The notes under the pieces: generated by a model
Told to the model about the DNA's origin: nothing
Databases searched by the model: none
The model's input: the letters and a program-made list of their open reading frames with translations, nothing else
Source: Enemella evansiae
Lineage (GTDB): Bacteria; Actinomycetota; Actinomycetes; Propionibacteriales; Propionibacteriaceae
Assembly (NCBI RefSeq): GCF_002250705.1
Contig: NZ_NMVP01000012.1
Location: 124,001-188,000 of the forward strand
Reading direction: 5' to 3'
DNA length: 64,000 nucleotides
Position numbers and translations under genes: made by a program
Part shown: positions 14,546 to 22,317 of the stretch, in pieces
Numbering within the stretch: position 1 is the stretch's first letter
Layout: each line of letters starts with the position of its first letter

Positions 14546-16192
14546 ATGACCACCGAACGAGCCCAGGTCTTCGCAGCGATCCGCGCCGAAAGCGACACCA
14601 TCGCCCAGGCCGAAGCCCGCCGGTTGGTTGCGATCGCCGCCGCCTGCGACACCTACTCCGGGTTGAACACCCACACCGACGAGTTGACCGCCCGCGTCCT
14701 GCACGGGGAGCAGCTCGTGTTCCCCGGTGCGGACGGTACGCCCGGCATCACCGAGTTCTTCCACCTCGAACTCGCCCTCTCCCTTGGATGTTCACCGGAG
14801 ACCGCGCAGGTGTGGACCGCCGACGTGCTCAACCTTCGCCATCGGCACCCGATCCTGTGGCAGGCCACCTTGGACTGTGACGTTCCCGTCTGGGTCGCCC
14901 GGGACGTCTCCCGGGCGGCATTGCAGCTGTCCTTCACCCAGGCCCGCGAGTTCGACTCCTTGTGGTCACTCCGTCTGGTGCCCCTGACCCCGAAACGAGC
15001 GGTCGCGACGACCGAGACCCAGGTCGCGTTGATGCTCAACGAGGACAAGGAAGCCGAACGGCAGGCCGCGAGGAAGCAGCGCCGCGTGGAGTTCACCCCG
15101 AACAGGACCATCGCTGGCATCACCGACCTCTACGCCAACCTCGACGCCGGTGACGCCGCCCAGTTGAACGGCACCCTGGATCGCCTCGCCGACGTGCTGA
15201 AGGCCGGTGGCTCGACGGCCTCCAGGGACGAGCTGCGTGCCGAAGCCCTGGGCCATCTGGCCCACCCGGAGCGGGCGCGGCAACTGCTGCAGCCCTCGCT
15301 ATTCGACGGGGCGACCGTGACGCCCGCCGGCGATGTGGTCAACAAGCACGGGGAGATCGTCACACCCACCTCCGAGCGGTGCCGTCACGGTGCCGATTTC
15401 ATCCTTCACATGACCTCCCGCGACCTCGCGATTGGCCGCGGTGGCGAAGGCGACGCCCTCGGGCCGGTCACCCTGCAGCACTTGAAGGAGCTGCTCGCCC
15501 AATGCGGTGGCACCGTGAAGGTGCGGCCGGTCATCGACCTGGCCGCGCCGGTGATGGTCAACACCTACCGGCCCTCCGACGAGTTGGCGCAGCGGGTCAA
15601 ACTGCGCGATCGATATGTGATGTTCCCCCGCTCCAACCGCAGTGCGTTCGGCCGCGGCATCGACCTCGACCACACCATTCCCGCCCCGGAGGGACCGACC
15701 AGCTCGGACAACCTGGGGCCGCTGAACCGGGCCTCGCACCGCGCCAGAACTCACGCCGGATTCCGGGTCGAGCAACCCTCCCCGGGGGTGTTCCACTGGA
15801 AAACACCGGCCGGGCAGGAAGCCTGGGTCACCAGCTACGGCACCTGGGACCATCCACCACCCGACCACTTCATCAACGATCCCGCGGCTTCACTCTCCCG
15901 AACCGAAAAGCTTCTCTGGGAGACCCTGTGCAACGGTCGAACCCAGCTGGAGAAGGAACAGGCCGAAGCCGAACAAGCAGCCGATGAAGCTCGCGAACGC
16001 GAGCGACTCCGCCGCGCCCGCAAAGCACAACGCCTCCGCGACCTACGCCAAGCTGCCCGCGACCAGGCCGAACAGCGAACCGCATCGGAGCAGTCCGCGA
16101 AGCAGGCGGAGCGACCAAAGAAACCGGCTCCGCCGGAGTCCCAGCCTGCCCTGATTCCCCACCAGGACCAGGGCCGCACGCTCATCGACTAG
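14546..16192 (+). CDS. DUF222 / HNH endonuclease signature protein (13E12 repeat family)
   Basis: 548 residues. The N-terminal two thirds is the all-helical DUF222 domain (about 1-330; 'LELALSLGCSPETAQVWTAD' and 'TETQVALMLNEDKEAERQAA'). The C-terminal HNH motif is 'GRGIDLDHTIPAPEGPTSSD' followed by 'NLGPLNRASHRARTH', giving the metal-binding Asp-His, Asn and His. A charged coiled coil rich in Glu/Arg/Ala (about 465-530) follows. These genes are multi-copy in actinobacteria; function is not established, though mobility or nuclease roles have been proposed. The ribosome site AGAGGAGGTGACC is unusually strong, and an AT-rich TATTATTAGAC (about 14509-14519) may be its -10. The stop codon lies inside a dispersed repeat (GCTCATCGACTAGCTC), so the final residues may be repeat-derived. 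Confidence 0.85.
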   Translation: MTTERAQVFAAIRAESDTIAQAEARRLVAIAAACDTYSGLNTHTDELTARVLHGEQLVFPGADGTPGITEFFHLELALSLGCSPETAQVWTADVLNLRHRHPILWQATLDCDVPVWVARDVSRAALQLSFTQAREFDSLWSLRLVPLTPKRAVATTETQVALMLNEDKEAERQAARKQRRVEFTPNRTIAGITDLYANLDAGDAAQLNGTLDRLADVLKAGGSTASRDELRAEALGHLAHPERARQLLQPSLFDGATVTPAGDVVNKHGEIVTPTSERCRHGADFILHMTSRDLAIGRGGEGDALGPVTLQHLKELLAQCGGTVKVRPVIDLAAPVMVNTYRPSDELAQRVKLRDRYVMFPRSNRSAFGRGIDLDHTIPAPEGPTSSDNLGPLNRASHRARTHAGFRVEQPSPGVFHWKTPAGQEAWVTSYGTWDHPPPDHFINDPAASLSRTEKLLWETLCNGRTQLEKEQAEAEQAADEARERERLRRARKAQRLRDLRQAARDQAEQRTASEQSAKQAERPKKPAPPESQPALIPHQDQGRTLID

Positions 16193-16224
16193 CTCGGTTA
16201 TGGCCCGCATTGCGTGCGGCGCGG

Positions 16225-16935
16225 CTACTTGTTCTGGGTGCTCTGCAGGTGGCCGAAGCCGATCGAGCGGTCGACGGAGTGGAACAGGTCCTGGCAGGTG
16301 GTCAGGGTGATCAGCGGCTGGGTGGGCTGGGCCCCCGGCTTGCCCGGTACCGGGTCGAGCACCCAGGTGTCGTCGTCCTGGACGGTCAGATCGGCGGGTG
16401 AGGTGTCCAGCACGTAGGTGTAGATGGCGTCCCGGGTCTCGACGATGACCTGGTCGCCCTTCTGCAGCTCCAGCAACCGCCGGAACGGTTCGCCGTTGGT
16501 GACCCGGTGCCCGGCGACGGCGAAGTTGCCGAGCTGGCCGGGGCGGACCGAGGAGTCGTACCAGCCGATGCCCTTGGCCAGGGTGCCGGTCTCGGTGCCG
16601 GTGAGGATCGGCACCTCGTAGTCGGCGCCGAACTTCGGGATCCGCATCAGGCCCATCGCCTGGCCGGGGACCCGCTGCTGTTCGGCGGCGGGCGCCGGCT
16701 GGGCCGCGCCGGCTGGGGCCGGGTCGGCCTGCCACTGCTGCTTCAGTGTGCTCTTCTCCTGCTGGTACGCCCGGTCGGCGACCAGATTGCTGCCGAAGTA
16801 CTGGTAGGCGTACACACCGACGGCGACGAGCCCGACCACCAGGAACAGCACCCCGACCACGGTGAATCCGGAGACCCGGCGGCGCCGCACCGGCCGTTCA
16901 TCGTCGGCCAGGCTGTCCATCAGGTCGGAGCTCAT
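16225..16935 (-). CDS. Class E sortase
   Basis: 236 residues. A short cytosolic N-terminus with 'RPVRRRRVS' is followed by one transmembrane helix (about 22-45) and an extracellular sortase beta-barrel (about 95-236). The catalytic residues are visible: His in 'NFAVAGHRVT', Cys in 'LITLTTCQD' (TLTTC is the class E signature, where other classes have TLxTC) and Arg in 'SVDRSIGFG'. Sortases anchor LPxTG-like or LAXTG substrates to the peptidoglycan; none of the window's proteins shows an obvious sorting signal. ATG 16935 is chosen as the start giving a normal N-terminus. Monocistronic, diverging from hyuA. Confidence 0.9.
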   Translation of the reverse strand: MSSDLMDSLADDERPVRRRRVSGFTVVGVLFLVVGLVAVGVYAYQYFGSNLVADRAYQQEKSTLKQQWQADPAPAGAAQPAPAAEQQRVPGQAMGLMRIPKFGADYEVPILTGTETGTLAKGIGWYDSSVRPGQLGNFAVAGHRVTNGEPFRRLLELQKGDQVIVETRDAIYTYVLDTSPADLTVQDDDTWVLDPVPGKPGAQPTQPLITLTTCQDLFHSVDRSIGFGHLQSTQNK

Positions 16936-17071
16936 GCCCTCATTGTGACCCGGCTCGGCGCTGGCTCCAAGGCTCCACTCCGCCGGCCGCCGCAACCACC
17001 TGCTGAGAAGGGTGTTGACGACCGTTCAGCGGCCGACGAAGCTCGAAGGCCTCCGAGCGAAGGAGCTCCAG

Positions 17072-19189
17072 GTGCCCGCGTACTACGTCGCCTCAGACAT
17101 CGGCGGAACGTTCACCGACACGGTCGTCTTCGATGACAGCGGTCACGTCGGCCGTTACAAGTCCGCCACCGTGCCCGACTCGCCGGCCACCGGCGTCCTG
17201 GAGTCGCTGAAGATCGCCGCCGCCGACCGCGAGCTGTCGCTCGCCGACTTCCTGGGCAGCGTGGAGACCTTCGCCCACGGCACCACGATCGCCACCAACG
17301 CGATGCTGGAGGGCAAGGCCAAGCGGGTCGGGTTGATCCAGACCCGCGGGTTCGGCGACACCCTGGCGATCATGCGCGGATTCAAGTCCCAGGGGTTGGA
17401 CGAGGAGCAGATCAAGCAGTTCCGCACCCTGGTCAAGCAGCCCCCGGTGGTGCCGCGCCGGCTGATCGCCGAGGTCACCGAACGGGTCGACTACGCCGGC
17501 CGGATCGCCTGCCCGCTCGACGAGGACGATGCCCGCCGGGCCGTCGAACAGTTGCGGGAGGCGGGCGCGGAGGCGTACGCGGTCAGCCTGCTCTGGTCGT
17601 TCAAGAACCCCGAGCACGAGGAGCGGATCGCCGAGCTGATCCAGGAACTCGTGCCGGATGCCGATGTGACGCTGTCCAGCAGTTTCCTGCCCAGGATCGG
17701 TGAGTTCGACCGCACGCTGACCACCGCCGTCAACGCCAGCCTGCGGCCGCTGCTGCGTACCTCCCTGGACAGCTTCGCCGGCGTCCTCGCCGACGCCGGG
17801 TTGCGCACCGATCCGCTCTTGATGCAGTCCAACGGCGGCCTGGCCACCTTCGCCGAGGTGGAGAAACGGGCCGCGGCGACCGTGATGTCCGGCCCGGTCG
17901 GCGGGGTGATCGCCTCCAAGGTCCTCGGCGACCGCGAGGACCTGCGCAACATCGTCACCACCGACATGGGTGGCACCAGCTTCGATGTCGGCCTGGTGCT
18001 CGACGGCCGGCCGACGATGTCGAACACCACCGCGATCGGCCGCAACCAGTTGGCGCTGCCCTCGGTGGCGGTCCGCGCGGTCGGTGCCGGGGCGGGGTCG
18101 ATCGCCTCGGTGAGCAACGGGGTGCTGCAGGTCGGGCCGGAGAGCGCCGGCGCGCAGCCGGGGCCGGCGTGTTACGGCCGCGGCGGGGAACGGCCGACGG
18201 TCGCCGACGCCGATCTGGTGCTCGGCTATCTGAACCCGGACAACTTCCTCGACGGCCGGATGCGGTTGGACACCGAGAAGGCGCGGGAGGCGATCCGCAC
18301 CCACGTCGCCGAGCCGGCGGGCTTGTCGATCGAGGACGCCGCCGAGGGGATCAAGACGATCGTCGACGCGCGGATGGCCGACCTGGTCCGCCAGGTGACC
18401 GTCGAGCAGGGTTATGACCCGACCGACTTCGCGGTCTTCGCCTATGGCGGCGCCGGTCCACTGCACGCCTTCTCCTACGGTGCTGAGCTGGGCGCCCGGG
18501 AGATCGTGGTGCCGATCACCGCGTCGGTGCACTCGGCGTTCGGCATCGGCTGCTCGGATCTGACGATGGTCGAGGAGCGGTCGCTGCCGATGCAGTCCTC
18601 CCCCGGCCAGACCGACTTCGCCGCCGACATCGACCCGGCCGAGGTGACACAGGTCTTCGCCGAACTGCGGTCAGTGGCCGCCGGGAACCTCGGCAACGCG
18701 GGGGTGGACGAGGAGACGATCGAGTACGCCTGCACCGTCGAGATCCGCTTCCGGGCGCAGATCCACGTGCTGGCGATCCCGATCGAGCCGGAGCTGTCCG
18801 GGGAGTTCACCGCCTCGGCGGTCAACGGCATGGTGGACCGGTTCATCAACACCTACGAGGGCCGGTTCGGCAAGGGCTCGGCGTTCCCCGACGGTGGTGT
18901 GGAGATCACCACCTTCCGGGTCGTCGCCACCGCCCCGGTGGCGAGCGCCGACCTCGATGTGGGCACCGACGTCCGCGACACGGCCGGCGAGCCCGGCCGA
19001 CGCAAGGTGTACGCCGGTGGCGAGTGGAACGAGGCGGTGATCTACACCGGGGACCATCTGGAGCCCGGATTCGAATTCGACGGGCTCGCGATCGTCGAAC
19101 TGCCCGACACCACCGTCGTGGTGGGGGCCGGGCAGCACGCCCGGGTGGACGCGTTCGGCAACGTGCATCTCGAAGGAGACCTGCGATGA
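17072..19189 (+). CDS. hyuA: Hydantoinase/oxoprolinase A-type subunit (acetone carboxylase beta-like)
   Basis: 705 residues. The ATP-binding ASKHA-type fold shows the phosphate motifs 'ASDIGGTFTDTVVFDDSG' at the N-terminus, 'FAHGTTIATNAMLEG', 'VMSGPVGGVIASKVLG', 'DMGGTSFDVGLV' and 'AVGAGAGSIA', and the C-terminal 'VVPITASVHSAFGIG'. Family members use ATP to activate amide or carbonyl substrates (hydantoin, 5-oxoproline, acetone, acetophenone) together with a HyuB subunit. The GTG at 17072 is chosen because GGAG lies 6-10 nt upstream and the conserved N-terminus starts there. hyuB follows with an ATGA overlap. The presence of an acetone-carboxylase-gamma-like domain downstream suggests a carboxylase rather than a simple hydantoinase. 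Confidence 0.87.
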   Translation: MPAYYVASDIGGTFTDTVVFDDSGHVGRYKSATVPDSPATGVLESLKIAAADRELSLADFLGSVETFAHGTTIATNAMLEGKAKRVGLIQTRGFGDTLAIMRGFKSQGLDEEQIKQFRTLVKQPPVVPRRLIAEVTERVDYAGRIACPLDEDDARRAVEQLREAGAEAYAVSLLWSFKNPEHEERIAELIQELVPDADVTLSSSFLPRIGEFDRTLTTAVNASLRPLLRTSLDSFAGVLADAGLRTDPLLMQSNGGLATFAEVEKRAAATVMSGPVGGVIASKVLGDREDLRNIVTTDMGGTSFDVGLVLDGRPTMSNTTAIGRNQLALPSVAVRAVGAGAGSIASVSNGVLQVGPESAGAQPGPACYGRGGERPTVADADLVLGYLNPDNFLDGRMRLDTEKAREAIRTHVAEPAGLSIEDAAEGIKTIVDARMADLVRQVTVEQGYDPTDFAVFAYGGAGPLHAFSYGAELGAREIVVPITASVHSAFGIGCSDLTMVEERSLPMQSSPGQTDFAADIDPAEVTQVFAELRSVAAGNLGNAGVDEETIEYACTVEIRFRAQIHVLAIPIEPELSGEFTASAVNGMVDRFINTYEGRFGKGSAFPDGGVEITTFRVVATAPVASADLDVGTDVRDTAGEPGRRKVYAGGEWNEAVIYTGDHLEPGFEFDGLAIVELPDTTVVVGAGQHARVDAFGNVHLEGDLR

Positions 19190-20643
19190 ACACCAACGAC
19201 AGTTGGAAAAGCGGGACGACCGGCGGCACCGAGGTGGATCCGGTCACCTACGAGGTGATCCGGCACAAGCTGTGGTCGATCAACACCGAGGGGTCGACCA
19301 CCGTCGAGCACGTCTCCGGATCACCGGTGGTGCACGCCACCGACTACAACTTTGGCATCTACACCGCGACCGGTGAGATGGCGATCATCGGGGTCTATCT
19401 GCTGACCCCGATCTATACCGGTGCGATGGCGATCGAGGAGTTCCTGCGCCGTTACGACGACATCGAGGAGGGCGATGTCTTCATCATCAACGACCCCTAC
19501 ATCGCCGCGATGCACCAGAACGACGTGCAGTACTGCACCCCGGTGTTCCGCGACGGCCGGATCGTCGCCTGGCTGGGTTGCATGGCACATCAGGTCGATC
19601 TCGGCGGAATGGATCCGGGTTCCTGGTGCACCACCGCGACCGACGTCTATCAGGAAGGTATCCGGATCCCACCGGGCCGGATCGTCCGAAAAGGTGAACT
19701 GAACAAGGAATTGTGGGACACCATCGTCACCAACTCGCGGGTGCCGAACACCGTCGCCAACGACTTCCGCGCGTTCCTGGCCGGGTTGCGGGTCGCCGGG
19801 GAACGCTTCCACGCGCTCTGCGATCGGTACGGCACGGACATCGTGACTGCGGTGATGGCCCGGACGATCGACAACTCCGAGGCGGACCTGCGCGAGATGC
19901 TCCGCTCGCTGCCGGACGGGGTCTTCGAACACGACGGCTATCTGGACCGGCCCAACGGCACCGAGCGCGCGGGCGATGAGGGGGTCGAACTGCTGCATGT
20001 GCCGTGCCGGTTGACGAAATCCGGCGACGAGCTGACCTTCGACTTCTCCGGCGCCAGCCCGCAGAGCCCGGCGTACGGGATGACCACCCGGGGTGGGCTG
20101 ATGGGCGCGGTGGCGACGCTGATGCTGTGCACGTTCGGCTCGGAGGTGCCGTGGAACCACGGGCTGATGCGGCCGGTGAACGTGCTCGCCCCGGACGGAT
20201 TGTGTGTGACCGCGGTCGAGCCGATGCCGGTCTCCGGCGGTGCCGCGGGCGCGAACTGGATCGCCACCTGTTCCGGTGGTGCGGCGCTGGCGAAGCTGTT
20301 CGCGTTCAGCGAGGAGTACGCCGACCTGGCGTTCGGGCCGAGCGACGGCTCCTGGCAGCTCTGCCAGTTCGGTGGGCTGGACCAGTACGGGGAACCGTTC
20401 GCGGCGATGTACATGGACTCGTTGTTGTGGGGCGGGCCGGCCTTCGGTTTCCGTGACGGGGTCGATTCCGGCGGGGCGATGGTGATCCTGGGCGGTGGCG
20501 CGACCGATGTCGAGCAGCAGGAATCCCGGCAGCCGTTGCTCTATCTGTGGCGCCGCGAGGTGGTCGACTCCGGCGGCGCCGGCACCTATCGCGGCGGCAA
20601 CGGGATCCAGTTCGCACTCACGCCGATCGACACCAGGAAGTGA
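19186..20643 (+). CDS. hyuB: Hydantoinase/oxoprolinase B-type subunit, first part
   Basis: 485 residues covering the N-terminal and central HyuB domain: 'VDPVTYEVIRHKLWSIN', 'VFIINDPYIAAMHQNDV', 'GCMAHQVDLGGMDPGSWC', 'SRVPNTVANDFRAFLAGLR', 'MTTRGGLMGA' and near the end 'GGAGTYRGGNGIQFALTPID'. Intact HyuB proteins continue past the 'GxYRGGxG' motif by 100 or more residues into a 'HGxxVPNxxGxFGGxPG' segment. Here the frame stops at TGA 20641-20643, and exactly that continuation is found in the next frame, beginning at an overlapping GTG (GTGA). So the subunit is either a natural two-chain protein or the product of a one-base deletion. ATGA overlap with hyuA; ribosome site GAAGGAG. Confidence 0.85.
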   Translation: MNTNDSWKSGTTGGTEVDPVTYEVIRHKLWSINTEGSTTVEHVSGSPVVHATDYNFGIYTATGEMAIIGVYLLTPIYTGAMAIEEFLRRYDDIEEGDVFIINDPYIAAMHQNDVQYCTPVFRDGRIVAWLGCMAHQVDLGGMDPGSWCTTATDVYQEGIRIPPGRIVRKGELNKELWDTIVTNSRVPNTVANDFRAFLAGLRVAGERFHALCDRYGTDIVTAVMARTIDNSEADLREMLRSLPDGVFEHDGYLDRPNGTERAGDEGVELLHVPCRLTKSGDELTFDFSGASPQSPAYGMTTRGGLMGAVATLMLCTFGSEVPWNHGLMRPVNVLAPDGLCVTAVEPMPVSGGAAGANWIATCSGGAALAKLFAFSEEYADLAFGPSDGSWQLCQFGGLDQYGEPFAAMYMDSLLWGGPAFGFRDGVDSGGAMVILGGGATDVEQQESRQPLLYLWRREVVDSGGAGTYRGGNGIQFALTPIDTRK

Positions 20644-21395
20644 CCGGGGTGCTCGGGACGCACGGGGTGGCGGTACCGAACCGGACCGGCATCTTCGGTG
20701 GCCTGCCGGGCGCCTGCGCGAAGTTCGAGCGGGTCGGCGGCTCCGGAGTGCTGGAGGCGTACGCCGAGGGCCGGATGGTCGATTCGCTGGCCGAGTTGGA
20801 CGGCGAGCACACGCTGCTGCCCGGGGTGTCCCCGAGCGCGAAGATCCGGCAGGGCGATGTGTTCGAGTGCACCGTGCAGGACGGCGGCGGCTACGGGGAT
20901 CCGCTGCTGCGGGCACCCGAGCAGGTGGCGGCCGACGTGGCCGAGCGGGCGGTCAGCGTGGCCGCGGCAGAGCGGTTGTACGGGGTGATCGTCGACGAGG
21001 CCGGCGTGCTCGACGAGGCGGCGACCGAGGCTCGTCGGGATGAGATCCGCAAGCAGCGCAGGGAAAAGATGCAGGCACCGGATGATGCGTCGTCCGGTGG
21101 CGGGTCCGGCGGCGGGGACGCGCAGGTCTGGGGTGGCGTGCTCACCCTGTCCGGTTCCGGATCGGACCTACGGGCGGCCTGCAAGCACTGCGGTCAGTCG
21201 TTGGGATCGCTCGCGGACGGTTGGGAACGGCTCGCCGGCCGCGTCGAACTCGGTCCCGACGATCTCGGCGAACACGTCCGCGTGCATGCCGACCTGGTCA
21301 CGGTGATGTATGTCTGCCCGAACTGCCAGACCGCCCTGTGGACCGACACCGAACCGAAGGACGGCCGCACCTGGCGCGACTTCGCCCTCGACTGA
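20640..21395 (+). CDS. HyuB C-terminal part joined to an acetone carboxylase gamma-like zinc domain
   Basis: 251 residues from a GTG that overlaps the preceding TGA. Residues about 4-110 are the missing HyuB C-terminus: 'LGTHGVAVPNRTGIFGGLPG' and 'GDVFECTVQDGGGYGDPLLR'. After a Gly/Ser-rich linker (about 150-162) comes a domain with two CxxC pairs, 'ACKHCGQSLG' and 'VCPNCQTALW', ending 'DGRTWRDFALD'. This is the arrangement of the small zinc-containing gamma subunit of acetone/acetophenone carboxylases. The gene therefore fuses a HyuB C-terminus with a gamma-like subunit. The whole hyuA-hyuB-20640 operon probably makes an ATP-dependent carboxylase or amidohydrolase complex; the substrate is not known. 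Confidence 0.7.
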   Translation: MTGVLGTHGVAVPNRTGIFGGLPGACAKFERVGGSGVLEAYAEGRMVDSLAELDGEHTLLPGVSPSAKIRQGDVFECTVQDGGGYGDPLLRAPEQVAADVAERAVSVAAAERLYGVIVDEAGVLDEAATEARRDEIRKQRREKMQAPDDASSGGGSGGGDAQVWGGVLTLSGSGSDLRAACKHCGQSLGSLADGWERLAGRVELGPDDLGEHVRVHADLVTVMYVCPNCQTALWTDTEPKDGRTWRDFALD

Positions 21396-21398
21396 CCT

Positions 21399-21500
21399 CC
21401 CACGTTCATCGAGTAGGTCGCGCAGCGACCGTGTCGAGATGAACCCAGCTGCTCAATTCCGCTTCGCTCCACATGGCCGCTACTCGATGAACGTCAGCGG
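21399..21500. repeat. Dispersed palindromic repeat between hyu operon and the methyltransferase-like gene
   Basis: GTTCATCGAGTAGGTCGCG (from 21402) with GTGTCGAGATGAAC repeats the element at 14360, and an inverted partial copy TACTCGATGAACG lies at about 21482-21494, so the two form a potential long hairpin about 90 bp across. It sits between converging genes and overlaps the 3' end of the spermidine-synthase-like gene by a few bases. May act as a terminator. Confidence 0.65.
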
Positions 21501-22312
21501 AAGACCGTGGGACCGCCCGGGGGTTCCGGGGACTGTTCGGCGTCGGCATCGGTGTACGCCGCAGCACCGGATTCGAACCGGGCCAGGTGCGAGCCGTGCA
21601 GCAATCGATAGGGGAACACCGATCCAGCGGCACGGCGAGCGAGGGCGGCGGTCGGCAGCGCGCGAGCGGAACCGGCGAGCAGCAGGTTCCCGAACCGGCG
21701 GCCCTTCAGCGTGGCCGGTTCGGCGCTCAGCAACCGCTCGCCGAACCACTCGCCGACCCCGGCCAGCACCCGCCGGGTGTAGGCGAACGGTGCCCGGTCG
21801 GTGAGGTTGAGGATCAGCACCCCGGTCCCGGTGAGCACCCGGCGCACCTCGCCGAGGAACTCCATGGTGGTCAGCTCGGCCGGTACCCGGGCGCCGACGA
21901 AGGCGTCGACGATCACCACCTCGGCGTACTCGTCGGGCATCGCGGCGATCCCGGCGCGGCCGTCGACCGGGCGTACCTTGATCCCCGACCGCTTCGGCAG
22001 CGGCAGCGTCGCGCGCACCGCCTCGGTCAGCTCGGCATCGGGTTCGAGCACGATCTGCGCCGAGGTGGGCCGGGTCGCCGCGACATAGCGGGCCAAGCTC
22101 ATCCCAGCGCCGCCGACGTGCACCACCCGCATCCGCTCCCCGGCGGGCGCGATGGTGTCCAGCACGTCCCCGATCCGTTGCATGTAGTCGAATTCCAGCC
22201 GGGTCGGGTCACCGGGATCGACCCAGGACTGGTCGGTATCACCGACGCGCACCGTGTACGCCCCGGCGTGGTCGGGGTCGGGCACCAGCCCGCTCTGCGC
22301 GTCGGAGGTCAC
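21494..22312 (-). CDS. Spermidine synthase-like / class I methyltransferase-fold protein
   Basis: 272 residues from a GTG. The Rossmann-like fold of polyamine synthase-related proteins is visible: 'RVVHVGGAGMSLARYVAATR' (glycine motif I), 'QIVLEPDAELTEAVR' (acidic residue at the end of strand 2), 'EVVIVDAFVGARVPAELTT' (motif with Asp) and 'RRVLTGTGVLILNLTDRAPF'. Actinobacteria commonly carry such fused-domain relatives that lack clear polyamine substrate residues, so aminopropyl transfer is unproven. The gene lies 5 nt downstream of the ABC ATPase gene on the same strand and could be the last member of the MurNAc operon, though a functional link is not evident. Confidence 0.72.
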   Translation of the reverse strand: MTSDAQSGLVPDPDHAGAYTVRVGDTDQSWVDPGDPTRLEFDYMQRIGDVLDTIAPAGERMRVVHVGGAGMSLARYVAATRPTSAQIVLEPDAELTEAVRATLPLPKRSGIKVRPVDGRAGIAAMPDEYAEVVIVDAFVGARVPAELTTMEFLGEVRRVLTGTGVLILNLTDRAPFAYTRRVLAGVGEWFGERLLSAEPATLKGRRFGNLLLAGSARALPTAALARRAAGSVFPYRLLHGSHLARFESGAAAYTDADAEQSPEPPGGPTVFR

Positions 22313-22317
22313 GATCC

